Assembly: GCF_000590475.1 (NCBI RefSeq)
Contig: NZ_CP007441.1
Location: 4,471,032-4,535,031 of the forward strand
Source of the DNA: Stutzerimonas stutzeri
GTDB taxonomy: Bacteria; Pseudomonadota; Gammaproteobacteria; Pseudomonadales; Pseudomonadaceae
DNA length: 64,000 nt
Direction of reading: 5' to 3'
A program made the translations under genes and the position numbers. Of the stretch, positions 16,752 to 24,661 are shown piece after piece. The notes beneath the pieces are model-generated. The model saw only the letters and a program-made list of their open reading frames with translations. It ran no database searches and was not told the origin of the DNA. Positions within the stretch are counted from its first letter, which is position 1. Every line of letters starts with the position of its first letter.

Positions 16752-18673
16752 AGCGAATCATTGCACTCCTGGTAGGCCTGCTGTCCAACCCGATCGTTGC
16801 GGCCGACCTTAACTGGCAAGCGCTGCGCGACGGCACCCTGTACCTCTACCCGCAAGGTACCCAACAACTGCAAATCAGCTGGCACCCCGCCTGGCAAGCG
16901 GAAGCCAATGAAGAGCACCTTTATCTGGTCGATGGCCGAGGCCAGTTGCTGGCGGACCGGACTATCCTGGCGAGCGAAACGAGTGGGCAGCAGCGGTGGT
17001 CCCTCTCCGAAGCCTCGGCCCCGTATCGCCTGGAGATCCCGGGATACAGCTTTCGCGACTACCAGGTCAGCCATACCGACAGCGTCGCTGCCATGCTCGA
17101 GCCGGTGAAGTTGCATTTCAGCGCTGACGTCAGCCGTAACGTGACTTTGTATTTCCACACTCGCGCCGGTGAGCGGGCCGTACTGGCTGGCAAGTATCAC
17201 GGCGGCGTGCAGTCACTACAGGCACGCCGGCTGGCGGACGGGCAGCAAGTGTCGCTGATGCTCAAAGCCTACGACACCTACTCGCATTTCGATCAGGTCG
17301 CCCTTCCTGTGTCAAAACAGGACCAGGTCTGGCAATTGAAGCTGGTGGGTAGCGGTAAAGCGGCCTTCTGGCTCGATGGGACGCCCAACTTGTTCGCCCA
17401 GCGTCCCGATCATCTGCGAGCTCCGCACTGGGATCCAGGCGAGGTCCGACTCAGGCTCGACGACGTCGTGCTAGGCCCCGCGCCGTCAGTCGGTATCGAA
17501 TTACCCTATGCCGCTCCACCGGAGTCGGCATTTGCCGCGCTGGATCTGCTCAAGCCGCAAGCTGGCGGCTATTACAGCTTTGTCGACGTGTTGAGCCAGC
17601 AGCCCGACAGAGAGCGCCCGTTTCGCGAGATCTACCAGGAACGCTTCGGCATCGAGCGCAGCGTCACATTGCTAGCAGGCAGCGGCCGTAGGGCAGTGCT
17701 GATGGCCGATGCGACCACCCTCTCCGGTCTCGCTGCCTGGCTGGATGACAGCCGTGCACTCGGTGGCGGCCTGCATTACCTTGCCGTTGCCGACGAGCCG
17801 AACCTCAACTATCCGGACTTCGACAGCTTCGAACGCTATTTCGCCGTACTCAGTCGGCAGATCCGCGCCAGCACGGGTGCTTATGCTGCAGGTGTCCGCA
17901 TTGCGATGCCGGCCAGCTCCCGACTGGTCAACGGGCCGACACGCGACAACGCGGCACAGCGCCGCGGGGCGGGCTGGGCCACGCGTCTACTGGCGCGCCA
18001 CGGCTCATACATCGACGCCCTGGCCTGGCATGAGTGGATGGTGCGCGATCTGCTCGCTACCCGCGTCTACCGGGACAGCGTCCTCGCTGCAGCGAAACTG
18101 GTCGGGCTGGATGAACATGCCCGGCCGCGCAAGGCATTGCTCCTGGACCAGACCAATATCTCCAGCGGATCGAGTCTCAGCCCCTACGAGCAGAACACGC
18201 ATTTCGCCTCGCTCTGGTGGGCATCGGTCGTCATCAACGCGTCACAGGACGGTTTGCTGGATATGATCAATTACTTCCAGGCCGCCGACGAACCGGATTA
18301 CCCGAAAGGCATGCTGCGCGCAGACGGTCAAGGCGGGTACGCACTCAAACCGGTAGGCCTGGCGCAGGCGTTCATCGCCAGGCATTGGGGCAACCGGGTC
18401 GTGAAAATGGAAAATGACGCATTCGAAGTCGACGCCTTGGCACTGGATGCGCCGACCGAGGGTGCGGTGCGACGTCGTGTGCTGGGCGTAAACAAGGTGC
18501 CTCGAGAGCAGAAGGTACGCATCGAAGCGGTCAGTTGTGCCAACGCGTTCCGGTTGACACTGTTCGGCCCGGACAGCACCGAGCGCGAAGGACGCTGGCG
18601 CTGTGACCGGGACACCCTCAGCTTTTCTCTGCCGGGAGAAACGCTGTTCTCGATGGATTGGGAACGACCATGA
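16748..18673 (+). CDS. Exported glycoside-hydrolase-like protein in polysaccharide operon
   Basis: I do not recognise a named family with certainty. The 641-residue product starts with a signal peptide (MKRIIALLVGLLSNPIVAAD), so it acts in the periplasm or outside. The first half looks beta-rich. The second half resembles a clan GH-A (beta/alpha)8 barrel: VADEPNLNY (E350) fits an acid/base glutamate after strand 4 and LAWHEWMVRD (E429) a nucleophile on a later strand. The start at 16748 overlaps the flippase stop by 4 bp; the frame is open upstream inside that gene. A role in cutting or trimming the polymer is inferred from position. Confidence 0.65.
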   Translation: MKRIIALLVGLLSNPIVAADLNWQALRDGTLYLYPQGTQQLQISWHPAWQAEANEEHLYLVDGRGQLLADRTILASETSGQQRWSLSEASAPYRLEIPGYSFRDYQVSHTDSVAAMLEPVKLHFSADVSRNVTLYFHTRAGERAVLAGKYHGGVQSLQARRLADGQQVSLMLKAYDTYSHFDQVALPVSKQDQVWQLKLVGSGKAAFWLDGTPNLFAQRPDHLRAPHWDPGEVRLRLDDVVLGPAPSVGIELPYAAPPESAFAALDLLKPQAGGYYSFVDVLSQQPDRERPFREIYQERFGIERSVTLLAGSGRRAVLMADATTLSGLAAWLDDSRALGGGLHYLAVADEPNLNYPDFDSFERYFAVLSRQIRASTGAYAAGVRIAMPASSRLVNGPTRDNAAQRRGAGWATRLLARHGSYIDALAWHEWMVRDLLATRVYRDSVLAAAKLVGLDEHARPRKALLLDQTNISSGSSLSPYEQNTHFASLWWASVVINASQDGLLDMINYFQAADEPDYPKGMLRADGQGGYALKPVGLAQAFIARHWGNRVVKMENDAFEVDALALDAPTEGAVRRRVLGVNKVPREQKVRIEAVSCANAFRLTLFGPDSTEREGRWRCDRDTLSFSLPGETLFSMDWERP

Positions 18674-19371
18674 CGGAATCACTCACCCTGCTCGGCAAGA
18701 TTAGGCGCAAGGGCCTCATTGGGAGCGCTCGACTGCTATGGGCACGTTACGTCTATCGCCACGATGAACTGATCTGGATGGAGCGCGCGTTGGATTTGCC
18801 CGCGCCTCGTTATCCTCGCCAGAGCAGCTGGCGGAAGGAACGTATCACGGAGGCGCTACTGCCGGCGTTCGATCGCTATTTCGCGGCATACACATCGGGA
18901 CTCCTGTCGCTCATCCGCTCCGATAGCCTCGGTGAAGCCTATCTCGACGCGGATGGCCAGGTAATCGGCATGGCGTGGTTCAGTCGAAGTGACTATTACG
19001 ATGACCAGACCTACCACTGCTGGCTGCGTCTGCCGCCCGGTCGCATCTATCAGTTCGCCGGAGAAGTGGCGCAGCCCTATCGGGGTACGGGCATGGCGGT
19101 GCTGTTGCAGCGAGACCCATGGCAAGCCTTTCTGGCTGAGGGTTTCAGCCACACGCGGGCAGTGGTCAACATGAACAACCAGCCCGCGCTGAAAATGCAC
19201 GTGAAGCTGGGATTCGAGGAAGTGGGTGAAAGCATTCACACCTATTGCCTGTTCAATTGCCTGAACTTCCATCGCTATGCCCGATATGACGGCAAACGTC
19301 TCCAGCACATACGCAAATCCAAATTCAACATCCGCAACACCCAGCCGACCACGGCGGAGCACCACGAATGA
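18670..19371 (+). CDS. GNAT-like acyltransferase
   Basis: A 233-residue cytoplasmic protein. The C-terminal half has the acetyl-CoA-binding pattern (VAQPYRGTGMAVLLQ) and the terminal GNAT strand region NMNNQPALKMHVKLGFEEVGE. It may acetylate an amino sugar or another building block of the polymer. Start at 18670 gives a 4-bp overlap with the hydrolase-like gene. The acceptor is unknown. Confidence 0.75.
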   Translation: MTESLTLLGKIRRKGLIGSARLLWARYVYRHDELIWMERALDLPAPRYPRQSSWRKERITEALLPAFDRYFAAYTSGLLSLIRSDSLGEAYLDADGQVIGMAWFSRSDYYDDQTYHCWLRLPPGRIYQFAGEVAQPYRGTGMAVLLQRDPWQAFLAEGFSHTRAVVNMNNQPALKMHVKLGFEEVGESIHTYCLFNCLNFHRYARYDGKRLQHIRKSKFNIRNTQPTTAEHHE

Positions 19372-20525
19372 CCGAACGCCTGGAGTGGCAAACAAGCCTG
19401 TGCTCACCGAAGTTTCCCGCAGTGGCGTATGAAGCACTGTGCGAGCAACTGGCACAAAGCACGCCGTTCAATCGTCTGGCCTGGTTGCAGGCTGCCGAGC
19501 GTGAACTCGCTCCCACGTGCTCGCTGCAGGTGTTGTTGCTCTGGCAGAGCGATCGGCTGGTTGGTTGCATCCCGCTGATCTGCTGTCCACTTCGCGTGTT
19601 CGGCGTGACGATCAGTGAAGTCAGGCACCTGGGCCATCCGCTGAGCGACCGGGTCGGCTTGATGCTGGACGTAGGTGCCGACCAGCTGCTCGAACCGGCC
19701 TTGATGGCCATTCGCAGGCGAATGCCCCATGCGCGGCTGCAGCTCAACGAAATTCCTGCAAGCCCGAAACACCGCAATTTGCTCGAACACTGGGCTAGCC
19801 AAAGCTGGCAATGGGAAGCGCGCACCAGCTGTCGCGTGCCGGAACATCAACTGAGCGAAGCCGATCGCCAGGAGGTCGCGGGCGATACCCGCTACAAGCT
19901 GCGCCGCGCACGCAAACGTGCGCAAGCTTGCGGCGCCGTAGTGAAACGACTCACGCCCGATGCAACGACCATTGGCCCGTGCCTGGAACAGCTCGCCATC
20001 GTCGAAGACGCAAGCTGGAAAGGCGATGACGGAATTGGAATCTTCAGCCCAGGCACCCACCGGGACTGGACCATCAAGGGATTCACAGCACTGGCTGCGG
20101 AAGGCCGAGTCCGTGTGGTGCAACTGACGCTCGAGGGCCGCTGCATCAGCTATCGCCTCGGCCTGCTCGATCAGGGTCGGCTATACGATTACAACCTTGC
20201 ATTTTTGCCCGAATACGCTTCGCTGGGTAGCGGCCGACTGTTGCTGGACGAGTGGTTCCATTGGGGGCTCGATGAAGGCTGGGATTACATTGACGCCTCA
20301 CGGATCAGCCTGCACCAGTCCAGCCATCAACTTCATGAGCGCATGACAGGTCAGGTCGAGCATCTGCGATGGAGCTTCTATTCTCGCAGACCTGCCGGCA
20401 TCGCGCTTGGGCTCGCCTACGGATTGTGGGTACGGATCAAGCCGCGGCTGCAGGCGTGGCGTAGCCGGCGTCAGACCAAGGCGCCGAACGCAGCCGCATC
20501 GAGCAACCTTCCTGCTGACTCATGA
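19368..20525 (+). CDS. FemAB/BioF2-like acyltransferase (GNAT superfamily)
   Basis: A 385-residue cytoplasmic protein with a double-GNAT layout of the CelD/BioF2-like group often found in polysaccharide clusters. A basic helix (GDTRYKLRRARKRAQ) is followed by a core with YRLGLLDQGRLYDYNLAF and a later GSGRLLLDEWFHWGLDEGWDYID, similar to the C-terminal GNAT half of such proteins. It probably transfers an acyl group to a sugar. ATGA overlaps on both sides place it firmly in the operon. Confidence 0.75.
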   Translation: MTERLEWQTSLCSPKFPAVAYEALCEQLAQSTPFNRLAWLQAAERELAPTCSLQVLLLWQSDRLVGCIPLICCPLRVFGVTISEVRHLGHPLSDRVGLMLDVGADQLLEPALMAIRRRMPHARLQLNEIPASPKHRNLLEHWASQSWQWEARTSCRVPEHQLSEADRQEVAGDTRYKLRRARKRAQACGAVVKRLTPDATTIGPCLEQLAIVEDASWKGDDGIGIFSPGTHRDWTIKGFTALAAEGRVRVVQLTLEGRCISYRLGLLDQGRLYDYNLAFLPEYASLGSGRLLLDEWFHWGLDEGWDYIDASRISLHQSSHQLHERMTGQVEHLRWSFYSRRPAGIALGLAYGLWVRIKPRLQAWRSRRQTKAPNAAASSNLPADS

Positions 20526-21289
20526 GAACCGGTATGCCATTCAGAGTGATCATCAACGCCGATGACTTCGGCCTGTCGAGCGTAAACAATCAGGTGATCG
20601 CCGCTGCCTTCCGTCAAGGGGTGATCAGTTCGGCAACGTTAATGGCCAATGCTCCTGCCTTCGAGGCAGCTTGCCAACTTATCAAGACGGAGCGCCTTCG
20701 CGGTCGCATCGGCCTGCATCTGAACCTAACCTATGGACGACCTCTGACTGAGGCCATTACCCAGTATCGAGAGTTCTGTTCGCCTGCGGGAGAATTCGAC
20801 CTAAGTCTCACGCAGCGCTGCCTTTGGCTTTCCCGACCGGTCCGCAAGGCGGTACGTCAAGAAATCCAGACGCAGTGGCAACACTGTCTGGACCAGGGAA
20901 TTCGGCCAAGCCATCTGGATTCCCATCAACACGTTCACAACCTGTGGCCGGTGGGCGAAGAGCTCGCACGCTTCGCCGCCGAGCAGAACGTGCCCTTGCG
21001 TCCGGCACGTAACCTGGGGCGCAACATCAGCCTGCCCAAGCGTCTGTTCAAGCGGTTACTCAACCGCCGCCTGCGCCAGCTTGCCGGGCGAACTGCGGAC
21101 TTCTCTTGTACCCCCTTCGATCTCACGAACACTCGGTTGCCCGCGCATGGCACCCTGGAAATCATCGCCCATCCAACCCAACTAGCGGATGGCTTCGGCG
21201 ACGAATACCTGGACGCCGAAATCCGTCTGGACGAACTGCTGCAACGTAGCCTTCCCAAGGTTCAGCGTATTGGGTATGCCCAGCTCTGA
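20522..21289 (+). CDS. ChbG/HpnK (YdjC-like) carbohydrate deacetylase
   Basis: A 255-residue protein of the YdjC family, metal-dependent deacetylases of N-acetylated sugars or glycolipids. The metal site is visible as NADDFG (D14, D15) near the start and as HLDSHQHVHN mid-protein; the strand GLHLNLTYGRPL is also characteristic. It is the last gene of the operon and is unrelated in fold to the NodB-like deacetylase upstream. The start at 20522 overlaps the previous stop by 4 bp; an in-frame ATG at 20534 is possible. Its TGA touches the hslR stop codon on the other strand. Confidence 0.88.
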   Translation: MRTGMPFRVIINADDFGLSSVNNQVIAAAFRQGVISSATLMANAPAFEAACQLIKTERLRGRIGLHLNLTYGRPLTEAITQYREFCSPAGEFDLSLTQRCLWLSRPVRKAVRQEIQTQWQHCLDQGIRPSHLDSHQHVHNLWPVGEELARFAAEQNVPLRPARNLGRNISLPKRLFKRLLNRRLRQLAGRTADFSCTPFDLTNTRLPAHGTLEIIAHPTQLADGFGDEYLDAEIRLDELLQRSLPKVQRIGYAQL

Positions 21290-21685
21290 TCAGCCTTCAG
21301 AACGAAAGCGCTGCAAGGCGCGACGCTGCTTCTTGCTCGGCCTGCCATCGGTCTCGACGCCGAGGGTACCTGCCTTGCGCATAGCCGCTGCGTTTTCCCG
21401 CCGGGACAGGCTTTCGGCCGTTTCTTCGTATAACAGTTGCGCTTCCGGCGCGCCCTTGCGCACGGCCGACAAGGCGCGAATGACCACGGTGCGTTCGTCG
21501 AAGCCGGCGCGAATCACCAATTCTTCGCCGAGCTTGGGTTCCTTGCTCGGCTTGCAGCGCTCGCCACGGCAGTGCACCTTGCCGCCCTCAATGGCAGCCT
21601 TTGCCAGCGCCCGCGTCTTGAAGAAGCGCGCGGCCCATAACCACTTGTCCAACCGGACCTTGCCGTCATCTTTTTCGCTCATCAC
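21290..21685 (-). CDS. hslR: Hsp15 ribosome-associated heat shock protein
   Basis: Hsp15 binds free 50S subunits carrying a nascent chain and helps recycle them. The 131-residue protein has an N-terminal S4 RNA-binding domain (VRLDKWLWAARFFKTRALAKAAIEGG region) and a basic C-terminus. In P. aeruginosa the orthologue is PA5195, close to hslO. Here the two genes are about 18 kb apart because of the polysaccharide operon. Two start ATGs lie in a row (21685 and 21682). It shares a promoter region of about 70 bp with the divergent protease gene. Confidence 0.94.
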   Translation of the reverse strand: MMSEKDDGKVRLDKWLWAARFFKTRALAKAAIEGGKVHCRGERCKPSKEPKLGEELVIRAGFDERTVVIRALSAVRKGAPEAQLLYEETAESLSRRENAAAMRKAGTLGVETDGRPSKKQRRALQRFRSEG

Positions 21686-21756
21686 TCAACTCGGTTAGCC
21701 GTCTTGTTGTCATAGATTCGTACAGGTAGATGCGGTTGTCATGCACCCCGTCTAGA

Positions 21757-22254
21757 ATGCGCGGAAATCTACTGGGTACGCTTTTGTTGAACAGTCCTGA
21801 CCTCCAAACAGTCATCGGTTTGCGCGAATGGATCGCTCTGCCCGAGCTCGGCGTGGTCGGCCTGCGCGCAAAGATCGATACCGGCGCGAGCACCTCCGCC
21901 TTGCATGCGACCGACATCAGCGAATTCAAGCGCGATGGCGAACGCTGGGTCCGTTTCACGGCGCACCTGGGTACATTGGTACAGAGCCGCCACCGCTGTG
22001 AAGCGCCAGTAGTCGCACGCAAGACGATCAAAAGTTCCAATGGCCATGCACAAACCCGCTATGTGGTGCGCACGCTGTTGGCGCTGGGCTCTCATCTGTG
22101 GGCCGTGGAATTTACCCTTACCTGTCGCAAGACCATGCGCTATCGCCTGCTGCTGGGGTCAAAAGCCCTGATGGACGGCAAATGGCTGGTCGACCCTGCA
22201 CGCACCTACGTGCAGGAAAAACCCCAGACCCTTACCTCTCCCGGTGCCCAATGA
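21757..22254 (+). CDS. rimB: RimB-like retropepsin-type (ATP-dependent zinc protease family) protein
   Basis: A 165-residue protein with the segment IGLREWIALPELGVVGLRAKIDTGASTSALHA, where DTGA is the aspartyl-protease-like active-site motif of the DUF785/zinc-protease family. In pseudomonads this gene (PA5196) precedes rimK, and RimB takes part in control of ribosome modification by RimK. The ATG at 21757 is not preceded by a good ribosome binding site; a TTG at 21787 or an ATG at 21730 are alternatives. Its stop overlaps the rimK start by 4 bp. Confidence 0.85.
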   Translation: MRGNLLGTLLLNSPDLQTVIGLREWIALPELGVVGLRAKIDTGASTSALHATDISEFKRDGERWVRFTAHLGTLVQSRHRCEAPVVARKTIKSSNGHAQTRYVVRTLLALGSHLWAVEFTLTCRKTMRYRLLLGSKALMDGKWLVDPARTYVQEKPQTLTSPGAQ

Positions 22255-23156
22255 AAATCGCCGTGCTGTCGCGCAACCCACGTTTGTATTCGACCCGCCG
22301 CCTGGTGGAGGCTGGCCAACAACGTGGCCATGAGGTCGTCGTGATCGACACCCTGCGCGCCTACATGAATATCGCCAGTCACAAACCCCAGATTCACTAC
22401 CGTGGCCGTCCGCTGGAAGGTTTCGATGCGGTGATCCCGCGGATTGGCGCCTCGGTCACCTTTTATGGTTGCGCCGTGCTGCGCCAGTTCGAGATGCAGG
22501 GCGTCTTCCCGCTCAACGAATCGGTGGCCATCGCCCGCTCAAGGGACAAGCTGCGCTCGCTGCAATTGCTGGCGCGACGCGGCATCGGCCTGCCGGTGAC
22601 CGGCTTCGCCCATTCGCCGGATGACATCGCCGACCTGATCAGGATGGTCAACGGCGCGCCCCTGGTCATCAAGGTGCTCGAGGGGACTCAGGGCATCGGC
22701 GTGGTCATGTGCGAAACCGCCACGGCCGCCGAGTCGGTGATCGAAGCCTTCATGGGCCTGAAGCAGGACATCATGGTGCAGGAATACATCAAGGAAGCCG
22801 GCGGCGCGGATATCCGCTGCTTTGTCGTCGGCGACAAGGTGATCGCCGCGATGAAACGCCAAGCCAAGCCCGGCGAATTTCGCTCCAACCTGCACCGCGG
22901 CGGCACCGCCAGCCTGATCAAGATCACTCCGGAAGAGCGCATGACCGCCATCCGCGCCGCCAAGGTCATGGGCTTGAGCGTGGCTGGCGTGGATATCCTG
23001 CGCTCCAATCACGGCCCGCTGGTGATGGAGGTGAACTCTTCCCCCGGCCTGGCCGGAATCGAAGAAACGACCGGCAAGGATGTTGCCGGACTGATCATTC
23101 AATACCTGGAGAAGAACGCCGGCCCTCACCTGACCCGAACCAAAGGCAAGGGCTGA
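22251..23156 (+). CDS. rimK: Ribosomal protein S6--L-glutamate ligase
   Basis: ATP-grasp ligase that adds glutamates to the C-terminus of ribosomal protein S6. The 301-residue length and sequence MKIAVLSRNPRLYSTRRLVEA match the family. ATP-grasp elements PLVIKVLEGTQGIGVV and the metal-binding VMEVNSSPGLAGIE are clear. The ATG at 22251 lies within the stop region of the upstream protease gene (ATGA), so the pair should be co-translated. The gene order differs from P. aeruginosa in having no gene between rimK and the sensor kinase. Confidence 0.96.
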   Translation: MKIAVLSRNPRLYSTRRLVEAGQQRGHEVVVIDTLRAYMNIASHKPQIHYRGRPLEGFDAVIPRIGASVTFYGCAVLRQFEMQGVFPLNESVAIARSRDKLRSLQLLARRGIGLPVTGFAHSPDDIADLIRMVNGAPLVIKVLEGTQGIGVVMCETATAAESVIEAFMGLKQDIMVQEYIKEAGGADIRCFVVGDKVIAAMKRQAKPGEFRSNLHRGGTASLIKITPEERMTAIRAAKVMGLSVAGVDILRSNHGPLVMEVNSSPGLAGIEETTGKDVAGLIIQYLEKNAGPHLTRTKGKG

Positions 23157-23168
23157 ACAGCCGGCGAG

Positions 23169-23190
23169 CCGACGCCAGCTCAGGCGTCGG
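23169..23190. terminator. Hairpin between convergent rimK and envZ
   Basis: CCGACGCC (23169-23176) and GGCGTCGG (23183-23190) form a perfect 8-bp stem with a 6-nt loop, 13 bp past the rimK stop. No T-run follows directly, so it is a weak or Rho-assisted terminator at best; it may serve both strands. Confidence 0.45.
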
Positions 23191-23247
23191 AACGGTCCTG
23201 CGCCTTGCGCGACATCGGCATTAGCATTTATGCGCTTTTTTTGGCGA

Positions 23248-24564
23248 TCAGCTTCGAGCCTGACGAGGCAGGACTAATCCTAGCGGTAAGCTGACACGTG
23301 CCTCCAATCCGCCACCTTCACGATTGCGCAGTTCGATTACACCGCCATGCTGAGAAGCGATGCGTTTGACGATGGCCAATCCCAGCCCGGCACCCTGCCC
23401 ACCGCGAGCACGGTCACCCCGGATGAACGGGTTGAAGATTTCTCCCAACTCGCCCTGGTCGATACCGACCCCCCGGTCGAGCACGCTGAGCACCACATAG
23501 GGCGCGCTGCTGTCATCGGAGACGTAAGCGGCGACTTCGACACCATGGCCCCCGTAGCGCAAGGCGTTCTCGATGAGATTGACCAACAGGCGCTTGATCG
23601 ATACCCGGCGCAGCGCCAGTGGTGGCATCGGCTCGACACAAAGGCGCACGTTCTCACCGTACTGGTTATAGGGCGCCACGACTTCGCGGACCAGCTCGCC
23701 CAGGTCGACGCTTTCCACCGGTTCGTCGCTGCCGTCCCGGACGAAGGCGAGGAACTGGTCGAGGATCGCGTTCATGTCCTCAATGTCACGCACCATATCT
23801 TCGGTGAGTTCGGAATCGCTGGTCATCAGCTCCAACGATAGGCGCAGACGGGTCAGCGGCGTACGCAAGTCATGGGAAACGCCGGCCAGCATCAGCTCGC
23901 GCTCGCGCCCGGCCTGTTCGACGTCTTCGGCCATCTGGTTGAATGCGCGATAGACCTCGGTCATCTCACTTGGCGTGTCGCTGATGGGCAGCCGCACGCT
24001 GCGGCCCTTGCCGATCTGCCGCGCCGCGTAGACCAGCCGCTTGAGCGGCAGGTTGAGCTGGCTGACGAAAATCCATGCCGCCGCGGTGGACAACAGCCCG
24101 ATCCCGAGGAACCAGCCGAGCACGCTCCAGATTCGCTGTCCGCGCAATGGATACGCATAGAGCGGCACCTGTAGCCAGTCCGGGCCCAGACTCGGCGCCC
24201 GCACCCAGATCGCCGTCTGCGGCTGAATACGCACCCGTACCTCGGTTTCGCCACCGAGTTCGGTCTGCATTTGCCGCTGAAAGATTTCCGTGTAGGGCCA
24301 GTGATATTCGCTGGGGGGCACCTCGTCATCACTGATGCGATGCAAGCCAGCGGCCTCGGCAATGCGTTCGCGGTTCTCTTCATCGGCGGCCCAGTAGGCG
24401 CGCAGGGTCAGTGCCGCGCCGTGGCTGTACTGCCGATCGACCATGACGTCCTCGTTCATCATCAGGTACACCAGCATCAATACCTTGGAGAACAGCACGA
24501 CGATCAGCACCATCCACAGGGTGCGAGCGAAGAAACTTTGCGGGAACCAGAGCGGGGTTTTCAT
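23248..24564 (-). CDS. envZ: EnvZ-type sensor histidine kinase (AmgS-like)
   Basis: Inner-membrane sensor kinase of the EnvZ family. The 438-residue protein has a transmembrane segment at about 14-35, a periplasmic sensor region, a second membrane segment near 145-165, a HAMP domain, the H-box GVSHDLRTPLTRL with phospho-accepting H231, and a C-terminal ATPase domain with N-, G1 (DRGVGI) and G2 (GAGLGLAIV) boxes. It lies downstream of the ompR-like gene on the same strand with 97 bp between them. The P. aeruginosa orthologue by position (PA5199, AmgS) responds to envelope stress and affects aminoglycoside tolerance; that function is inferred here. Confidence 0.93.
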   Translation of the reverse strand: MKTPLWFPQSFFARTLWMVLIVVLFSKVLMLVYLMMNEDVMVDRQYSHGAALTLRAYWAADEENRERIAEAAGLHRISDDEVPPSEYHWPYTEIFQRQMQTELGGETEVRVRIQPQTAIWVRAPSLGPDWLQVPLYAYPLRGQRIWSVLGWFLGIGLLSTAAAWIFVSQLNLPLKRLVYAARQIGKGRSVRLPISDTPSEMTEVYRAFNQMAEDVEQAGRERELMLAGVSHDLRTPLTRLRLSLELMTSDSELTEDMVRDIEDMNAILDQFLAFVRDGSDEPVESVDLGELVREVVAPYNQYGENVRLCVEPMPPLALRRVSIKRLLVNLIENALRYGGHGVEVAAYVSDDSSAPYVVLSVLDRGVGIDQGELGEIFNPFIRGDRARGGQGAGLGLAIVKRIASQHGGVIELRNREGGGLEARVSLPLGLVLPRQARS

Positions 24565-24576
24565 TTAACTGCAGGT

Positions 24577-24644
24577 CTCAAGCTACAAGCGGCAAGAAAA
24601 AGCAGAGGCGCGCCGTGCCGTAGCGTTTCTCCTTGCAGCTTGAG
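24577..24644. repeat. Imperfect inverted repeat between ompR and envZ
   Basis: CTCAAGCTACAAG (24577-24589) pairs with CTTGCAGCTTGAG (24632-24644), 12 of 13 positions, around a 42-nt spacer. Fragments with similar AAGCTTGAAGC-like content occur at 25671-25695 and 28529-28540, so it may be one copy of a dispersed element. Lying inside the ompR-envZ transcript it could lower envZ expression. Confidence 0.5.
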
Positions 24645-24661
24645 CCTCGCAGTTTGCGGCT

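Noticed and set aside
3445..21289. An exosortase/PEP-CTERM type polysaccharide system
   Set aside because: The chain-length and CpsD-like genes recall those clusters, but no exosortase gene or PEP-CTERM protein is present in the window.
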